Positions 24,817-32,269 of a stretch of 64,000 nucleotides of DNA are shown here, in pieces. Under the pieces are notes generated by a model. That model was given only the letters and a program-made list of their open reading frames with translations. It was not told the origin of the DNA and made no database searches. Each line of letters opens with the position of its first letter. Within the stretch, counting starts at the first letter, position 1. The DNA is from a bacterium HR11 (lineage in GTDB: Bacteria; Acidobacteriota; HRBIN11): contig BEHN01000009.1 in NCBI GenBank assembly GCA_002898535.1, forward strand, positions 1-64,000. The letters run 5' to 3'. Both the position numbers and the translations under genes were made by a program.

Positions 24817-25437
24817 ATGGCGACGGGTCGAATCGTGATCCTCATCTCCGGTCGCGGGACGAACATGGAGCGGCTCATCCAGGCCTGTCAGGCCGGGGAG
24901 ATCCCGGCCCGGGTCGTCCGGGTCATCAGCGACAACCCCGAGGCCCGGGGGCTCGAACGGGCCCGGGCTTACGGCGTCCCGACCGTCGTCGTGCCTGCCC
25001 GGGCGTTCCCGGACCGGGCGGCCTTCGAGGCGGCCCTCCTGGCGGCCGTGCGGGAGGCGGCGCCGGACCTCATCTGCCTGGCCGGCTTCATGCGAATCCT
25101 AAGCCCGACGTTCGTTCAGGCCTACCGGCACCGGATCATGAACATCCATCCGGCCCTGCTCCCGGCGTTTCCGGGCCTCCACGCCCAGCGGCAGGCCCTC
25201 GAGTACGGCGTGAAGGTCTCCGGCTGTACGGTCCACTTCGTCGACGAAGGCGTCGACACGGGCCCCATCATCGTCCAGAAGGCCGTCCCCGTCTTAGAGG
25301 ACGATACCGAGGAGACCCTGGCGGCCCGCATCCTGGAGAAGGAGCACGAGGCCTATCCGGAGGCCGTCCGCCTGTTTTTTGAGGGTCGGCTCCGCGTCGA
25401 GGGCCGGCGGGTCCGCATCGTAGACCGGCCAGAATGA
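24817..25437 (+). CDS. purN: Phosphoribosylglycinamide formyltransferase (GAR transformylase)
   Basis: This 206-residue protein transfers the formyl group of 10-formyl-THF to GAR. The phosphate-binding start is VILISGRGTNMERLIQAC. The folate-site residues are in MRILSPTFVQAYRHRIMNIHPALLPAFPG, with the catalytic Asn-His pair N109 and H111 in MNIHPALLPAF. The conserved Asp is in DEGVDTGPIIVQKAVPV. A normal PurN length and fold are indicated. It is the last of the three purine genes. GlyA and Fmt, which also draw on the one-carbon pool, are at 43-45.6 kb. Confidence 0.96.
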   Translation: MATGRIVILISGRGTNMERLIQACQAGEIPARVVRVISDNPEARGLERARAYGVPTVVVPARAFPDRAAFEAALLAAVREAAPDLICLAGFMRILSPTFVQAYRHRIMNIHPALLPAFPGLHAQRQALEYGVKVSGCTVHFVDEGVDTGPIIVQKAVPVLEDDTEETLAARILEKEHEAYPEAVRLFFEGRLRVEGRRVRIVDRPE

Positions 25438-25441
25438 CGGG

Positions 25442-25537
25442 CAGATGGGCAGGTCGGCAGGTCGGCAGGTGGGCAGATAGGCAGGTAGGCAGATGGGTAG
25501 ATGGGTAGGTGGGCAGGTAGGCAGATGGGCAGATAGG
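25442..25537 (+). repeat. Twelve-unit degenerate octamer array (CAGRTNGG)
   Basis: Twelve consecutive 8-bp units start five bases after the purN stop. All have the form YAGRTNGG: the first base is C (ten units) or T (two), position 4 is A or G, position 6 is G, C or A, and every other base is invariant. Examples are CAGATGGG, CAGGTCGG, TAGGTGGG and CAGATAGG. Variation is thus confined to three fixed positions. No spacers are present, so it is not a CRISPR array. The bases 25538-25635 after it show nothing recognisable. Confidence 0.85.
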
Positions 25538-25635
25538 TAGAGCCATGGGGGGTCAGGAGCAGTCTCCGGGGCCTTTTCAACCATCGGCCCATCCGCCGAA
25601 GTTTGAAAAATCGTCCTCCCCGAAGGTCTAGATAA

Positions 25636-26079
25636 CAGAGCCGTTCGATTGGGAGAAATGCAGTTCCTATCCGGGAACTCATCTCAAAACCATCTCCCTG
25701 GGGGAGAGGGTAGAGTGAGGGCCTTGATCCGGAGCTTCTCTCTCACTGAGATCAGGGACTTTTGAGACGAGTTCTGGGAAAACGGTGGCCCGGCGATCTC
25801 GATTTTTCAAGCTTTGTTAAGGATGACACCGCCATGACGGGCGGTGTTCAGAGGGGATCGACCCGGCCGGGACGGGCGGTGCATGAGGGTGACGCCCGCA
25901 GGACGGCGGGCTCTCTACGAAAGGCACCGGCATGACGGCCGGTGTTCCGGAGATAGACGCCCGTCTCTCAACCTGCCCATCTGCCCACCTGCCCATCTGC
26001 CGAATGCCTGAAACATCGTGCTTTCGTGGAGGTGCCCTTTCCGCTCTCCATCGCACTTCTCACCTTCCGAACGACTCGG
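25636..26079. mobile_element. MITE-like element E3 with a nested insertion
   Basis: This is the reverse-oriented relative of E2. It runs from CAGAGCCGTTCGATT to TTCCGAACGACTCGG, with TAA before the left end and ATA after the right. It contains three perfect hairpins with six-base loops: ACACCGCC/GGCGGTGT around ATGACG (25826-25847), GCCCGC/GCGGGC around AGGACG (25894-25911), and CACCGGC/GCCGGTG around ATGACG (25925-25944). CAGRTNGG-type octamers in the minus sense follow near 25975-26005. The internal block CGGTGGCCCGGCGATCTCG is shared with E4. It lies within the 719-bp gene-free gap 25438-26156. Confidence 0.75.
25678..25780. mobile_element. Small nested insertion inside E3 with GGGAA duplication
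   Basis: Compared with E4, element E3 has about 100 extra bases between CCGGGAA and AACGGTGG. The extra segment starts CTCATCTCAAAA and ends TTTTGAGACGAG, which are near-perfect inverted ends. GGGAA occurs directly on both sides (25673-25677 and 25776-25780), as expected for a five-base target duplication. It has no coding capacity, so it would be a mini-element moved in trans. Confidence 0.65.
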
Positions 26080-26157
26080 ATAAGCTAAGTCCATACGGGT
26101 TTTCGCGAACCGAAGGGCCCTGTTAAAGTCTATGGTCTGGGGTCTGTAGTCTGTTAT
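26080..26157. repeat. Half MITE-like end plus GGTCTGG heptamers
   Basis: The block TCCATACGGGTTTTCGCGAA followed by CCGAAGGGCCCTG (ending 26122) is the type-b right end also seen at 7905, 45899 and 42933. It is followed by TTA and then four GTCTATG/GTCTGGG-type heptamers up to the stop codon of the hydrolase gene at 26157. Confidence 0.6.
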
Positions 26158-26984
26158 CATCGGAGCCGTCCCAGGAAATCCCGCCAGCCTGCTTCGTAAC
26201 GGTCCCGGGCGACGAGAAAGGCGTCGTTATGGCCTCCGCGAAGCTCGACGAGGACCTTCGGCGCCGGACCGGTCGCCTGCAGGCGGAGGGCGTGGGCGAA
26301 GGCCACGATTTCGTCGTCCCGGCTGTGGAAGATCAGGACCGGACACGAGACCTCCTCGAGGTAGGCCCGGGTGGCGTACCGAAAGCGGGCCAGCCGCCGG
26401 GCCGGTAGGAAGGGATACAACTCGGCGGCGACCTCCGGGAGCGACGTGAAGGCCGCCTCGAGGACGAGCGCCCGCGCCGGAAATCGTCGGGCCAGATAGG
26501 CCGCCACGGCCCCGCCCAGGGATTCGCCGTACAGTAGGATACGGCTCGGCGGAACGTTCCGCCGTTCCGTCAGGTACGCCCAGGCGGCCTCGGCGTCCCG
26601 GTAAGTCCCGGCCTCGTCGGGCCGGCCCTCGCTCTGACCGTACCCCCGGTAGTCAAAAATAAAGGTACTGAGGCCCAGGTCGTGCAGGATGCGAAGCTTC
26701 TCCAGACGATGGGAGACGTTGCCCCCGTTGCCGTGGAGGAACAGGACGACGGCCGAAGGGTCCGGTACCGGGACCCACCAGCCGTGGAGCCGGACGTCGT
26801 CGGACGCCCGAAATTCGACGGATTCGTAAGGCAGGCCCACGTCGGCCGGCGTGCCCTCCAACACGCGGGTCGGGTAGTAAACGAGACGGTCCTGGAAGGC
26901 CCAGAACACGAGCAGAATCCCGACGTACACGACGACGCCCAGGCTCACGATCGCCCACGCCATGACCCACGACGGCCTCCGCAT
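26157..26984 (-). CDS. Membrane-anchored alpha/beta hydrolase (BEM46-like)
   Basis: From ATG 26984 the protein is 275 residues; an ATG at 27050 would add 22 charged residues. A single N-terminal membrane helix (VMAWAIVSLGVVVYVGILLVFWAF) is followed by the BEM46-type segment DRLVYYPTRVLEGTPADVGLPYESVEF and an alpha/beta-hydrolase core. That core has the oxyanion motif FLHGNGGN, the nucleophile Ser in YGESLGG, an acid in SRDDEIV and the His in RGGHNDAF. The catalytic domain probably faces the periplasm and acts on an unknown ester. The SRPBCC gene precedes it by about 100 nt on the same strand. Confidence 0.83.
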   Translation of the reverse strand: MRRPSWVMAWAIVSLGVVVYVGILLVFWAFQDRLVYYPTRVLEGTPADVGLPYESVEFRASDDVRLHGWWVPVPDPSAVVLFLHGNGGNVSHRLEKLRILHDLGLSTFIFDYRGYGQSEGRPDEAGTYRDAEAAWAYLTERRNVPPSRILLYGESLGGAVAAYLARRFPARALVLEAAFTSLPEVAAELYPFLPARRLARFRYATRAYLEEVSCPVLIFHSRDDEIVAFAHALRLQATGPAPKVLVELRGGHNDAFLVARDRYEAGWRDFLGRLR

Positions 26985-27091
26985 CTCGACGCCCCTGCCC
27001 GCCATCCCCCGGAAGCGGGACTTGAGCTCCCCACGCCCTTCGTCTCCCATCCCCCAGGACCCGGGGACCGCGCTTTGCGTCGGGCGACAGC

Positions 27092-27661
27092 CTATCGACC
27101 GGCCGGCCCGGACTGCCGCCGCAGGGCCTCCGCCCGGATGTCCTCGAGAATCCGGCGGACGCGGGCCCGGATCAGGGGTCGGCCGAGCCAGGGCGGGATC
27201 CAGAACTTACCCTGACTTTCCAACGTGTAGGTCACTTGCGTGCCTTCGTCCCGGGGTTCCAGCTGAAAGGCTCCCCGGTAGACCCGAAAGTCGCCGTCCA
27301 GGGCTTCAAATCGAATTTCGCCCGGCGGCCGTTCGACGACCCGAAGCCGGACCCGAAGGGAGATCCCCAGGACGCCCCGACCCCGCTGTTCGACGATGCA
27401 AACGTCGTCCTGCCGTTCGACGAGGCGGGACGCCTGAATGTCGTGGGCGAACTCGGCGACGTGGTCGTAGTCCGTCAGGACGGCCCAGACGGTCGCCGGT
27501 GGGGTCGGGACCCACAGGCGGGCCGATATGGAGTAGACGCCCTTCGCCTCGGTCACGGCGACGGTCAGCGTCGGGGTGTCCGCCTCATCGGCCGGAAGCC
27601 GAGAGGTCAGTCCGACAAGGAGAGTCATCGTCCAACCGACCCACGGGGTCCACCGCCTCAT
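27092..27661 (-). CDS. Exported SRPBCC/START-like (Coq10/polyketide-cyclase type) protein
   Basis: From ATG 27661 the product is 189 residues with a signal peptide (MRRWTPWVGWTMTLLVGLTS, cleavage near LPADE). The rest is a single SRPBCC domain: VYSISARLWVPTPPATVWAVLTDYDHVAEF is the classic first strand plus helix, and the final helix includes RARVRRILEDIRAEALRR. Such proteins bind lipids or quinones in a hydrophobic groove. The signal peptide places it in the periplasm, which is less usual for the family. The ORF is open further upstream to 27754, but that would bury the signal sequence. Confidence 0.78.
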   Translation of the reverse strand: MRRWTPWVGWTMTLLVGLTSRLPADEADTPTLTVAVTEAKGVYSISARLWVPTPPATVWAVLTDYDHVAEFAHDIQASRLVERQDDVCIVEQRGRGVLGISLRVRLRVVERPPGEIRFEALDGDFRVYRGAFQLEPRDEGTQVTYTLESQGKFWIPPWLGRPLIRARVRRILEDIRAEALRRQSGPAGR

Positions 27662-27797
27662 CGTCTCTCTTCTTCCCCGACCCCGTCCCGCCGGTCGAGG
27701 CGCCTTCGTGGGGGCTTGGGGTGGGAGGGGCGGGGTATCGATGTTGACCGTCAAAGCACGTCTTCAAACCCCCGCTGCCCCCGGAGTCTACGGCCTC

Positions 27798-28445
27798 TCA
27801 CCCGCCGGGCCGGGACCCGGGACCGAAGTCGCGGGGACGCGGGCCCAGCCGACTCGCTTGAGCCGGCTTGTACTTGACCGTGCAACCGTAGGGCTTCGTC
27901 TCTTGCACCGGCGGTCGTTCCCCCCGAAGCAAAGCGTCCAGGACCTGTTCCACATAGTTGACCGGCCCGACCCGGTCCCGGTCGGGGTCGTACGCGTTGT
28001 CGATGGCCCCCTGATACACGAGCGTCCCGTCCCGGTCGATGACGAACATGTGGGGCGTCGTCCGGGCCCCGTAGAGACGGCCGACGGCGCCGTCGGGGTC
28101 CTGAAGGGTCGGGTAGGGGATGCCGTTCTTCTGGGCCCATCGACGGGTATCCGCCGGCGTGTTGAAGTAGGAACTGTTGACGGCCAGCCAGACGATGCCT
28201 TTCGACCGGTACTTTTCATAGAGGCGGATCATCGTCTTGTTCTGGTAATGCTCTTGGACAAAGGGACATCGTTCATTGGTCCATTCCAGGACGACGATCC
28301 GGCCTCGATACTGACTGAGCTTATGGGGGGTGCCGTGCTCATCCGGCAGGGTAAAATCCGGCGCCGGTGCCCCGACCGGGGTCGCTGCTCCGACCGATGC
28401 CAGGAGCATCCAGACGAGAAGCCCACCGCTCAGAAGGTATCGCAT
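27798..28445 (-). CDS. Periplasmic redoxin (thioredoxin-like AhpC/TSA family)
   Basis: A 215-residue product with a signal peptide (MRYLLSGGLLVWMLLASVGA). It has a redoxin domain: APDFTLPDEHGTPHKLSQYRG, VVLEWTNERCPFVQEHYQ and TTPHMFVIDRDGTLVYQG with the cis-Pro. The active-site region has one cysteine (ERCPFV) instead of CxxC, so it is a one-Cys peroxidase-like or thiol-reacting protein rather than a classical thioredoxin. A second Cys (YGCTVKY) lies far downstream. GGAGG precedes the ATG. It sits 66 nt after the DsbD-N-like gene on the same strand, a sensible redox pair. Confidence 0.83.
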   Translation of the reverse strand: MRYLLSGGLLVWMLLASVGAATPVGAPAPDFTLPDEHGTPHKLSQYRGRIVVLEWTNERCPFVQEHYQNKTMIRLYEKYRSKGIVWLAVNSSYFNTPADTRRWAQKNGIPYPTLQDPDGAVGRLYGARTTPHMFVIDRDGTLVYQGAIDNAYDPDRDRVGPVNYVEQVLDALLRGERPPVQETKPYGCTVKYKPAQASRLGPRPRDFGPGSRPGG

Positions 28446-28511
28446 AGAGGACCTCCTCCCGCGGAAATCGGGGTCGATACGGAACGAGTCCTCGGCTGAC
28501 CCGCCGACCCC

Positions 28512-29303
28512 TCATGGGAATTGAACGTAGAAGACCCGCTGCGGGGTCCGGACTCGCAGGACGCCGGACCCGCCGATGGGGCCGGCCCCGATACGCTTCA
28601 GGCCGACCCGCAGGCGGGGGCTCCCATCGAGCACGACCGTCTGGTCCGTGACCCGTGTACGGGGGTCCTCCGGGAACCACTCGAGGCCCGTCACGGCCTC
28701 ACCGGCCGGGGGCCGGACCTCCAGGACCCGGACGTCCGGGGCCGGCGCCTCGACCCGAAACGTCCAGCCCGGCAGGGCCGTCGGTCGGAGCGGCACCAGG
28801 GCCTCGAAGCGCCGGAAGGTCTCCGCATGGGCCGAGACCTCGGTCGCCCGCCCGACCGTCAGGGTGAGGTGCAGGGTTTGACGCCCGGGGACGCAGATCT
28901 CCCGGCAGGCCAGCCATCGGGCCTCCCCCCGGACCGTCAAGCGCCGGCCGACGGGCACCGAGGGGCGGACCCGCACGGCCTGCCACAGGAGGACCCGGTC
29001 GGCGTACCCGTATGTCGTGATCCCCCCGGGGTCCTGAAATTGCCGAGGCCCGGGCCAGGCCCAATCGCCGGCCTCCAGCTCGGGGCCGTACTCGAAGCGG
29101 ACCTGCGTCGGAAGGCCGGCGTCGCCGCTGTTCTTCCAGTACACGTGCCAGCCCGGGTCGATCTCCAGGAGGACACCGAGACGAAAGTCATGGCCCGGCA
29201 CCACGACGGTCGCGTCCGCCACGGCCCGGGCCCGAACGGGGGCGTCCGACGCCGGGGCCCAAAGCCCCAGGGTCAAGATCAGACCCCCAAAGTACATCCA
29301 CAT
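28512..29303 (-). CDS. Stand-alone DsbD N-terminal-like domain protein
   Basis: From ATG 29303 the product is 263 residues with an N-terminal signal (MWMYFGGLILTLGLWAPASD). The body matches the DsbD/ScsB N-terminal immunoglobulin-like domain: GWHVYWKNSGDAGLPTQV, TYGYADRVLLWQAV and EARWLACREICVPG, with the CxxxC pair expected to exchange disulfides with a membrane partner. The transmembrane and thioredoxin domains of DsbD are absent. It probably delivers electrons to a periplasmic client such as the redoxin encoded just downstream. The ORF extension to 29384 (MSYEPI...) is translated repeat DNA and was not used. Confidence 0.78.
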   Translation of the reverse strand: MWMYFGGLILTLGLWAPASDAPVRARAVADATVVVPGHDFRLGVLLEIDPGWHVYWKNSGDAGLPTQVRFEYGPELEAGDWAWPGPRQFQDPGGITTYGYADRVLLWQAVRVRPSVPVGRRLTVRGEARWLACREICVPGRQTLHLTLTVGRATEVSAHAETFRRFEALVPLRPTALPGWTFRVEAPAPDVRVLEVRPPAGEAVTGLEWFPEDPRTRVTDQTVVLDGSPRLRVGLKRIGAGPIGGSGVLRVRTPQRVFYVQFP

Positions 29304-29370
29304 CTGTCGGGCTCCGTGTATCTGGGGTCGAATAGAGGATCGGAGCAGAAAGGTCGGGTCCACAAGAATC

Positions 29371-29420
29371 GGTTCATAGCTCATGGGCTATGAGCTGTAA
29401 GCCATGAGCTGACATGAGCC
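29371..29420. repeat. ATGGCTC-type heptamer pair
   Basis: TCATAGCTCATGGGC followed by TATGAGCTGTAAGCCATGAG gives about three heptamers in one sense and four in the other, forming a compact hairpin upstream of the DsbD-N-like gene. The rest of the 247-bp gap down to the pcm stop (29550) shows no other feature. Confidence 0.55.
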
Positions 29421-29549
29421 CATCCTCATTCCTCCGTCCCACATCCGGCATCTTGCCGACGTCACGGAATTTGTAAACCGCGCTTCCCGGGCGATGGAAA
29501 AAGCCCCGTCCGTCGGCATTCCGACCGACCGAAGGCCTATATTCGCCTT

Positions 29550-30239
29550 CTAATGCCGGCGGGTCCGCAGGGGAACGAAACGGACGGGTGTGATCGATTG
29601 GGCCGTATAGTCGGTCGGTGCCGGGCCATACTTGACGATGAGTTGGAGGTCTTGGTCCCACGTCCCGACGGGGATGACGAGGCGGCCGCCGACGCGGAGT
29701 TGCTCGACCAGGGCCGGCGGGACCTCCGGGGGGGCGGCCGTCACGATGATGGCGTCGAAGGGGGCCGCCTCGGGCCAACCCTCCGAGCCATCGCCATGGC
29801 GAAAGTAAACGTTCGTGTACCCCATCGACGTTAGGACTTGCTGAGCCCGTTCCAAGAGTTCGACTTCCAGTTCGATCGTATAAACCTCCCGGGCCAGCTC
29901 GGCCAAGATGGCCGTCTGATAGCCCGAACCCGTGCCGACCTCCAAGACCCGCTCCGGACCTTGCAGATGAAGGAGTTCCGTCATCAGGGCGACGATGTAC
30001 GGCTGACTGATCGTCTGGCCGGCCCCGATGGGCAGGGGGCCGTCGTCATAAGCGGCATAGACATACTCCGGCGGGACAAACCGATGACGGGGAATTTTCC
30101 GCATCACGGCCAGGACCCGTTCGTCCCGGATGCCCCGGTCGATCAACTGCCGCTGGACCATCTCTTCTCGGAGTAAGGCCATCCGGGTCTCAAAGTCCTC
30201 GGGTGCCTGCCCGTTCGTCGGGGAACCGTTCATAGGCAT
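29550..30239 (-). CDS. pcm: Protein-L-isoaspartate O-methyltransferase
   Basis: A 229-residue PCMT that methylates L-isoaspartyl residues to start repair of aged proteins. Markers are the FVPPEYVYAAYDDGPLPIGAGQTISQPYIVALM segment, with the substrate-contacting TISQP, the SAM motif VLEVGTGSGYQTAILAEL, motif II PFDAIIVTAAPPEVPP, and the final GRLVIPVG. Length and motif order are normal. The gene lies downstream of endonuclease V on the same strand, with a heptamer hairpin between them. Confidence 0.95.
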   Translation of the reverse strand: MPMNGSPTNGQAPEDFETRMALLREEMVQRQLIDRGIRDERVLAVMRKIPRHRFVPPEYVYAAYDDGPLPIGAGQTISQPYIVALMTELLHLQGPERVLEVGTGSGYQTAILAELAREVYTIELEVELLERAQQVLTSMGYTNVYFRHGDGSEGWPEAAPFDAIIVTAAPPEVPPALVEQLRVGGRLVIPVGTWDQDLQLIVKYGPAPTDYTAQSITPVRFVPLRTRRH

Positions 30240-30254
30240 GTCTTAATTCATGAG

Positions 30255-30403
30255 GGACCATGGACCATAGACCACGGACCTTAGACCTGTTTGGGTCTAT
30301 TCGGGGCTCTTTATCCCAGGACGGGAAGGCAGGGGCTTCCCAGGCATGTCTGGGGTCCGTAATCCATGGTCTATGGTCTATGGTCCATGGTCTATGGTCC
30401 ATA
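30255..30403. repeat. Inverted CCATAGA/GGTCTAT heptamer arrays (pcm-nfi gap)
   Basis: The left array (30255-30287) reads GGACCATGGACCATAGACC and onward. The right array (about 30354-30403) reads GGTCTATGGTCTATGGTCC and onward. They are reverse complements separated by about 66 bp containing TTCCCAGGCATGTCTGGGG. The right array overlaps the last codons of nfi, where a TAG within a heptamer serves as the stop. Confidence 0.75.
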
Positions 30404-31157
30404 CCTGCTTCCGCATGCGCTTGACCCACTGGTCGGCCTGCCGCTGGGGTTCGGGGAGCCGATAGCCGTCGCAACAATCGAGGACGATGGCGACGGCCCG
30501 CTCCAGGGAGACCCGATGGCCCGGCGAGACGTAGACGGGCCGCGTGCGGGGCCGCGTCGTCAGGACGGCCCCGATGACGGCACCGGTCCGGGGATGCCAC
30601 AGGGGGACCCACTGGCCGGCATTCAGGGCCGGTGCCTCGTGCCGACCGAAGAGTCGGCTCTTGCCGACGCCGACCGACGGCCAGTCCAGGAGGACGCCGA
30701 TGTGGCATGCGATGCCAAAGCCCCGCGGGTGGGCCGTGCCCTGACCGTCGACGAGCAGGACGTCCACGGGATGGTCGACCTGGGTCATCACCCGGAGGTA
30801 GCCCGGCGTCTCCCGGAAGGACAGAAAGCCGGGGACGTAGGGGAACTCCACGTCGGCCACGGCGACCCACCGACGGACGGTCGTCCGTTGAGCGGCGTCC
30901 CACAGGACGGCCCCGGCCACGATGCGCCGGCCACCCTCGACGAAAGCGCTGTCCAGGCCCAAGACCCAGCGCCACTGGGTCGGTCCGTCCTCGGTCCGGA
31001 CCCGTCGGGCCAGGGTCCACTGGAGGTTCCGGGCCTCTTTCAAGTCCGCCGGCATCCGCCACTGACGGAGGGCCTGCTGAGCGGCCTCGGCGAGACTCCG
31101 AGAGGCGTCTGTCCGTCTCGTGGCCGACTCCGCCCAGGGACCCATCGGGTGCGACAT
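30378..31157 (-). CDS. nfi: Endonuclease V
   Basis: From ATG 31157 (preceded by GAGAGGG) the product is 259 residues. It cleaves DNA near deoxyinosine. Motifs in order are WVLGLDSAFVEGG (first catalytic Asp), VADVEFPYVPGFLSFRETP (the strand-wedging PYV/PG and the Glu), VDVLLVDGQGTAHPRGFGIACHIG (second Asp, His) and SVGVGKSRLFG (Lys). All catalytic positions are kept. The last eight or so residues (VWTIDHGP) are read from the heptamer repeat that supplies the stop codon, so the native C-terminus has been altered by the repeat. Confidence 0.93.
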   Translation of the reverse strand: MSHPMGPWAESATRRTDASRSLAEAAQQALRQWRMPADLKEARNLQWTLARRVRTEDGPTQWRWVLGLDSAFVEGGRRIVAGAVLWDAAQRTTVRRWVAVADVEFPYVPGFLSFRETPGYLRVMTQVDHPVDVLLVDGQGTAHPRGFGIACHIGVLLDWPSVGVGKSRLFGRHEAPALNAGQWVPLWHPRTGAVIGAVLTTRPRTRPVYVSPGHRVSLERAVAIVLDCCDGYRLPEPQRQADQWVKRMRKQVWTIDHGP

Positions 31158-31186
31158 CGACGGCCCTCTCAAAAGGGACTCGGGAG

Positions 31187-31706
31187 TTCGGGAACCCGGG
31201 CATTCGGCAGTTGGCAGATGGGCAGGTAGGCCCTTTTTATCAGAGCCGCTCGGTTCGTAAAAACCCGCATGGATTCAGCCTTATTGGCTCATGGCTCGTG
31301 GCTCATATTAGCTCATGGGTCATAGCTCATGGCTCATAGTCCCATGAGCTATCAGCCATGAGCTATGAGCCAATAGGGGCCATCAGCTATGAGCCGTGAG
31401 CCAACATGGGCACGGACCCTTCGCTGTCTGCCGTCGGCTCGGCTCAAAGGGCTCGAGCCTGTTTCAAAACTCACCGCCGAGGCGCAGAGGACGAGGGTTT
31501 TCCTTCGATTTTTCTCTGCGTTCTCGGCGTCTCAGCGGTGAAATGTCTCGGCAAAGCCAGTCCCATCAGGATGCTCGCGGACGGAACGGTTCGGTGGGCG
31601 TAGTCCGCAAGGGCGCCCGCCGGACGGTGGACTTCCCGACCCGCCCGAGCTGCCGGACTCCCGAATTCCTGAACTCCCGGACTCCCGAATTCCCGAACTC
31701 CCGAAT
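31187..31706. repeat. Left arm of a ~520-bp inverted repeat
   Basis: The arm matches 32749-33275 in reverse complement over its whole length, with scattered substitutions and a few small indels. Outside to inside it holds TTCGGGAACCCGGG, a CAGRTNGG-type octamer run, the CAGAGCCGCTCGG end at 31241, ATGGCTC heptamers in inverted order (about 31285-31400), a CACCGCCGAGGCGCAGAG palindrome (about 31471-31546), and CCCGAAYT-type octamers (about 31654-31706). Differences include one ATGGCTC-type unit present here and missing in the other arm. Confidence 0.88.
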
Positions 31707-32269
31707 GACTCGGCCGTCCGCTGAAACAAGTATACCACATCGTCGCCGTGGGCGAGAGTCCCGTAGAGGGTCCAGCCGGTGGCCCTCGGCGCTGGACTCT
31801 TCTTAAACCGCTGGACTCCCAGGCGGGCGTCGTTCCTCGTCCAGTCGTACCGGACCAGTCGTTCCAGGACGGCCTCCAGACGGGGCGTCGGAAAATCGTA
31901 AGGCGGTCCCAGAAAGACCCAGTCCATCGGCACGGCCGGCGGCCGGGTCAAGACCCGCTGGATGTCCCCGACCCGCACGTCCGTCCGGTCGGCGAGGCCC
32001 AGACGCCGCAGGTTCTGCTCCAGAAGACGGGCGACCCGGGGGTCCTTCTCGATAAAGACCACGTGGGAAGCCCCCAGGCTGAGGGCATAGATGCCCATGA
32101 GGCCTGTCCCGGCAAAACCGTCCATGAAATGGCAGGCCTCGATGGTCGGGCCGGCGTGGGAGAAGAAGGCCTCTCGAAGCCGGGCCGGCAGGGGTCGGTA
32201 AGGCAGGTCCGGCCGGGTTTCAATCCACCGACCCCGCAGGCGGCCCATCGTGACCCGGATGCGCGACAA
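31532..32269 (-). CDS. rsmD: RsmD-like RNA methyltransferase with a repeat-encoded C-terminal tail
   Basis: A 245-residue frame. Residues 1-187 are RsmD-like: an N-terminal GRLRGRWI...RPLPARLREAFF region (substrate-side RPT-x-x-x-RE equivalent), SAM motif I FMDGFAGTGLMGIYALSLGA, the acidic FIEKDPRVARLLEQNL, and the catalytic loop FLGPPYDF, which has Gly where the family has Asp or Asn ([DN]PPY). RsmD methylates 16S rRNA G966. From about residue 188 the sequence (AESFGSSGIRESGSSG...) is translated octamer and palindrome DNA from the left inverted-repeat arm, so the native stop has been lost. Whether the tail is tolerated or the gene is decaying is unclear. Confidence 0.75.
   Translation of the reverse strand: MSRIRVTMGRLRGRWIETRPDLPYRPLPARLREAFFSHAGPTIEACHFMDGFAGTGLMGIYALSLGASHVVFIEKDPRVARLLEQNLRRLGLADRTDVRVGDIQRVLTRPPAVPMDWVFLGPPYDFPTPRLEAVLERLVRYDWTRNDARLGVQRFKKSPAPRATGWTLYGTLAHGDDVVYLFQRTAESFGSSGIRESGSSGIRESGSSGGSGSPPSGGRPCGLRPPNRSVREHPDGTGFAETFHR

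Noticed and set aside
25442-25540. CRISPR-like array behind purN
   Set aside because: The 8-bp units are directly abutting with no spacers of constant length, and no cas genes are in the window.
31396-31806. 136-codon plus-strand ORF within the left inverted-repeat arm
   Set aside because: It is read from the palindrome and octamer repeats; the mirrored frame exists in the other arm, so it is not evidence for a gene.
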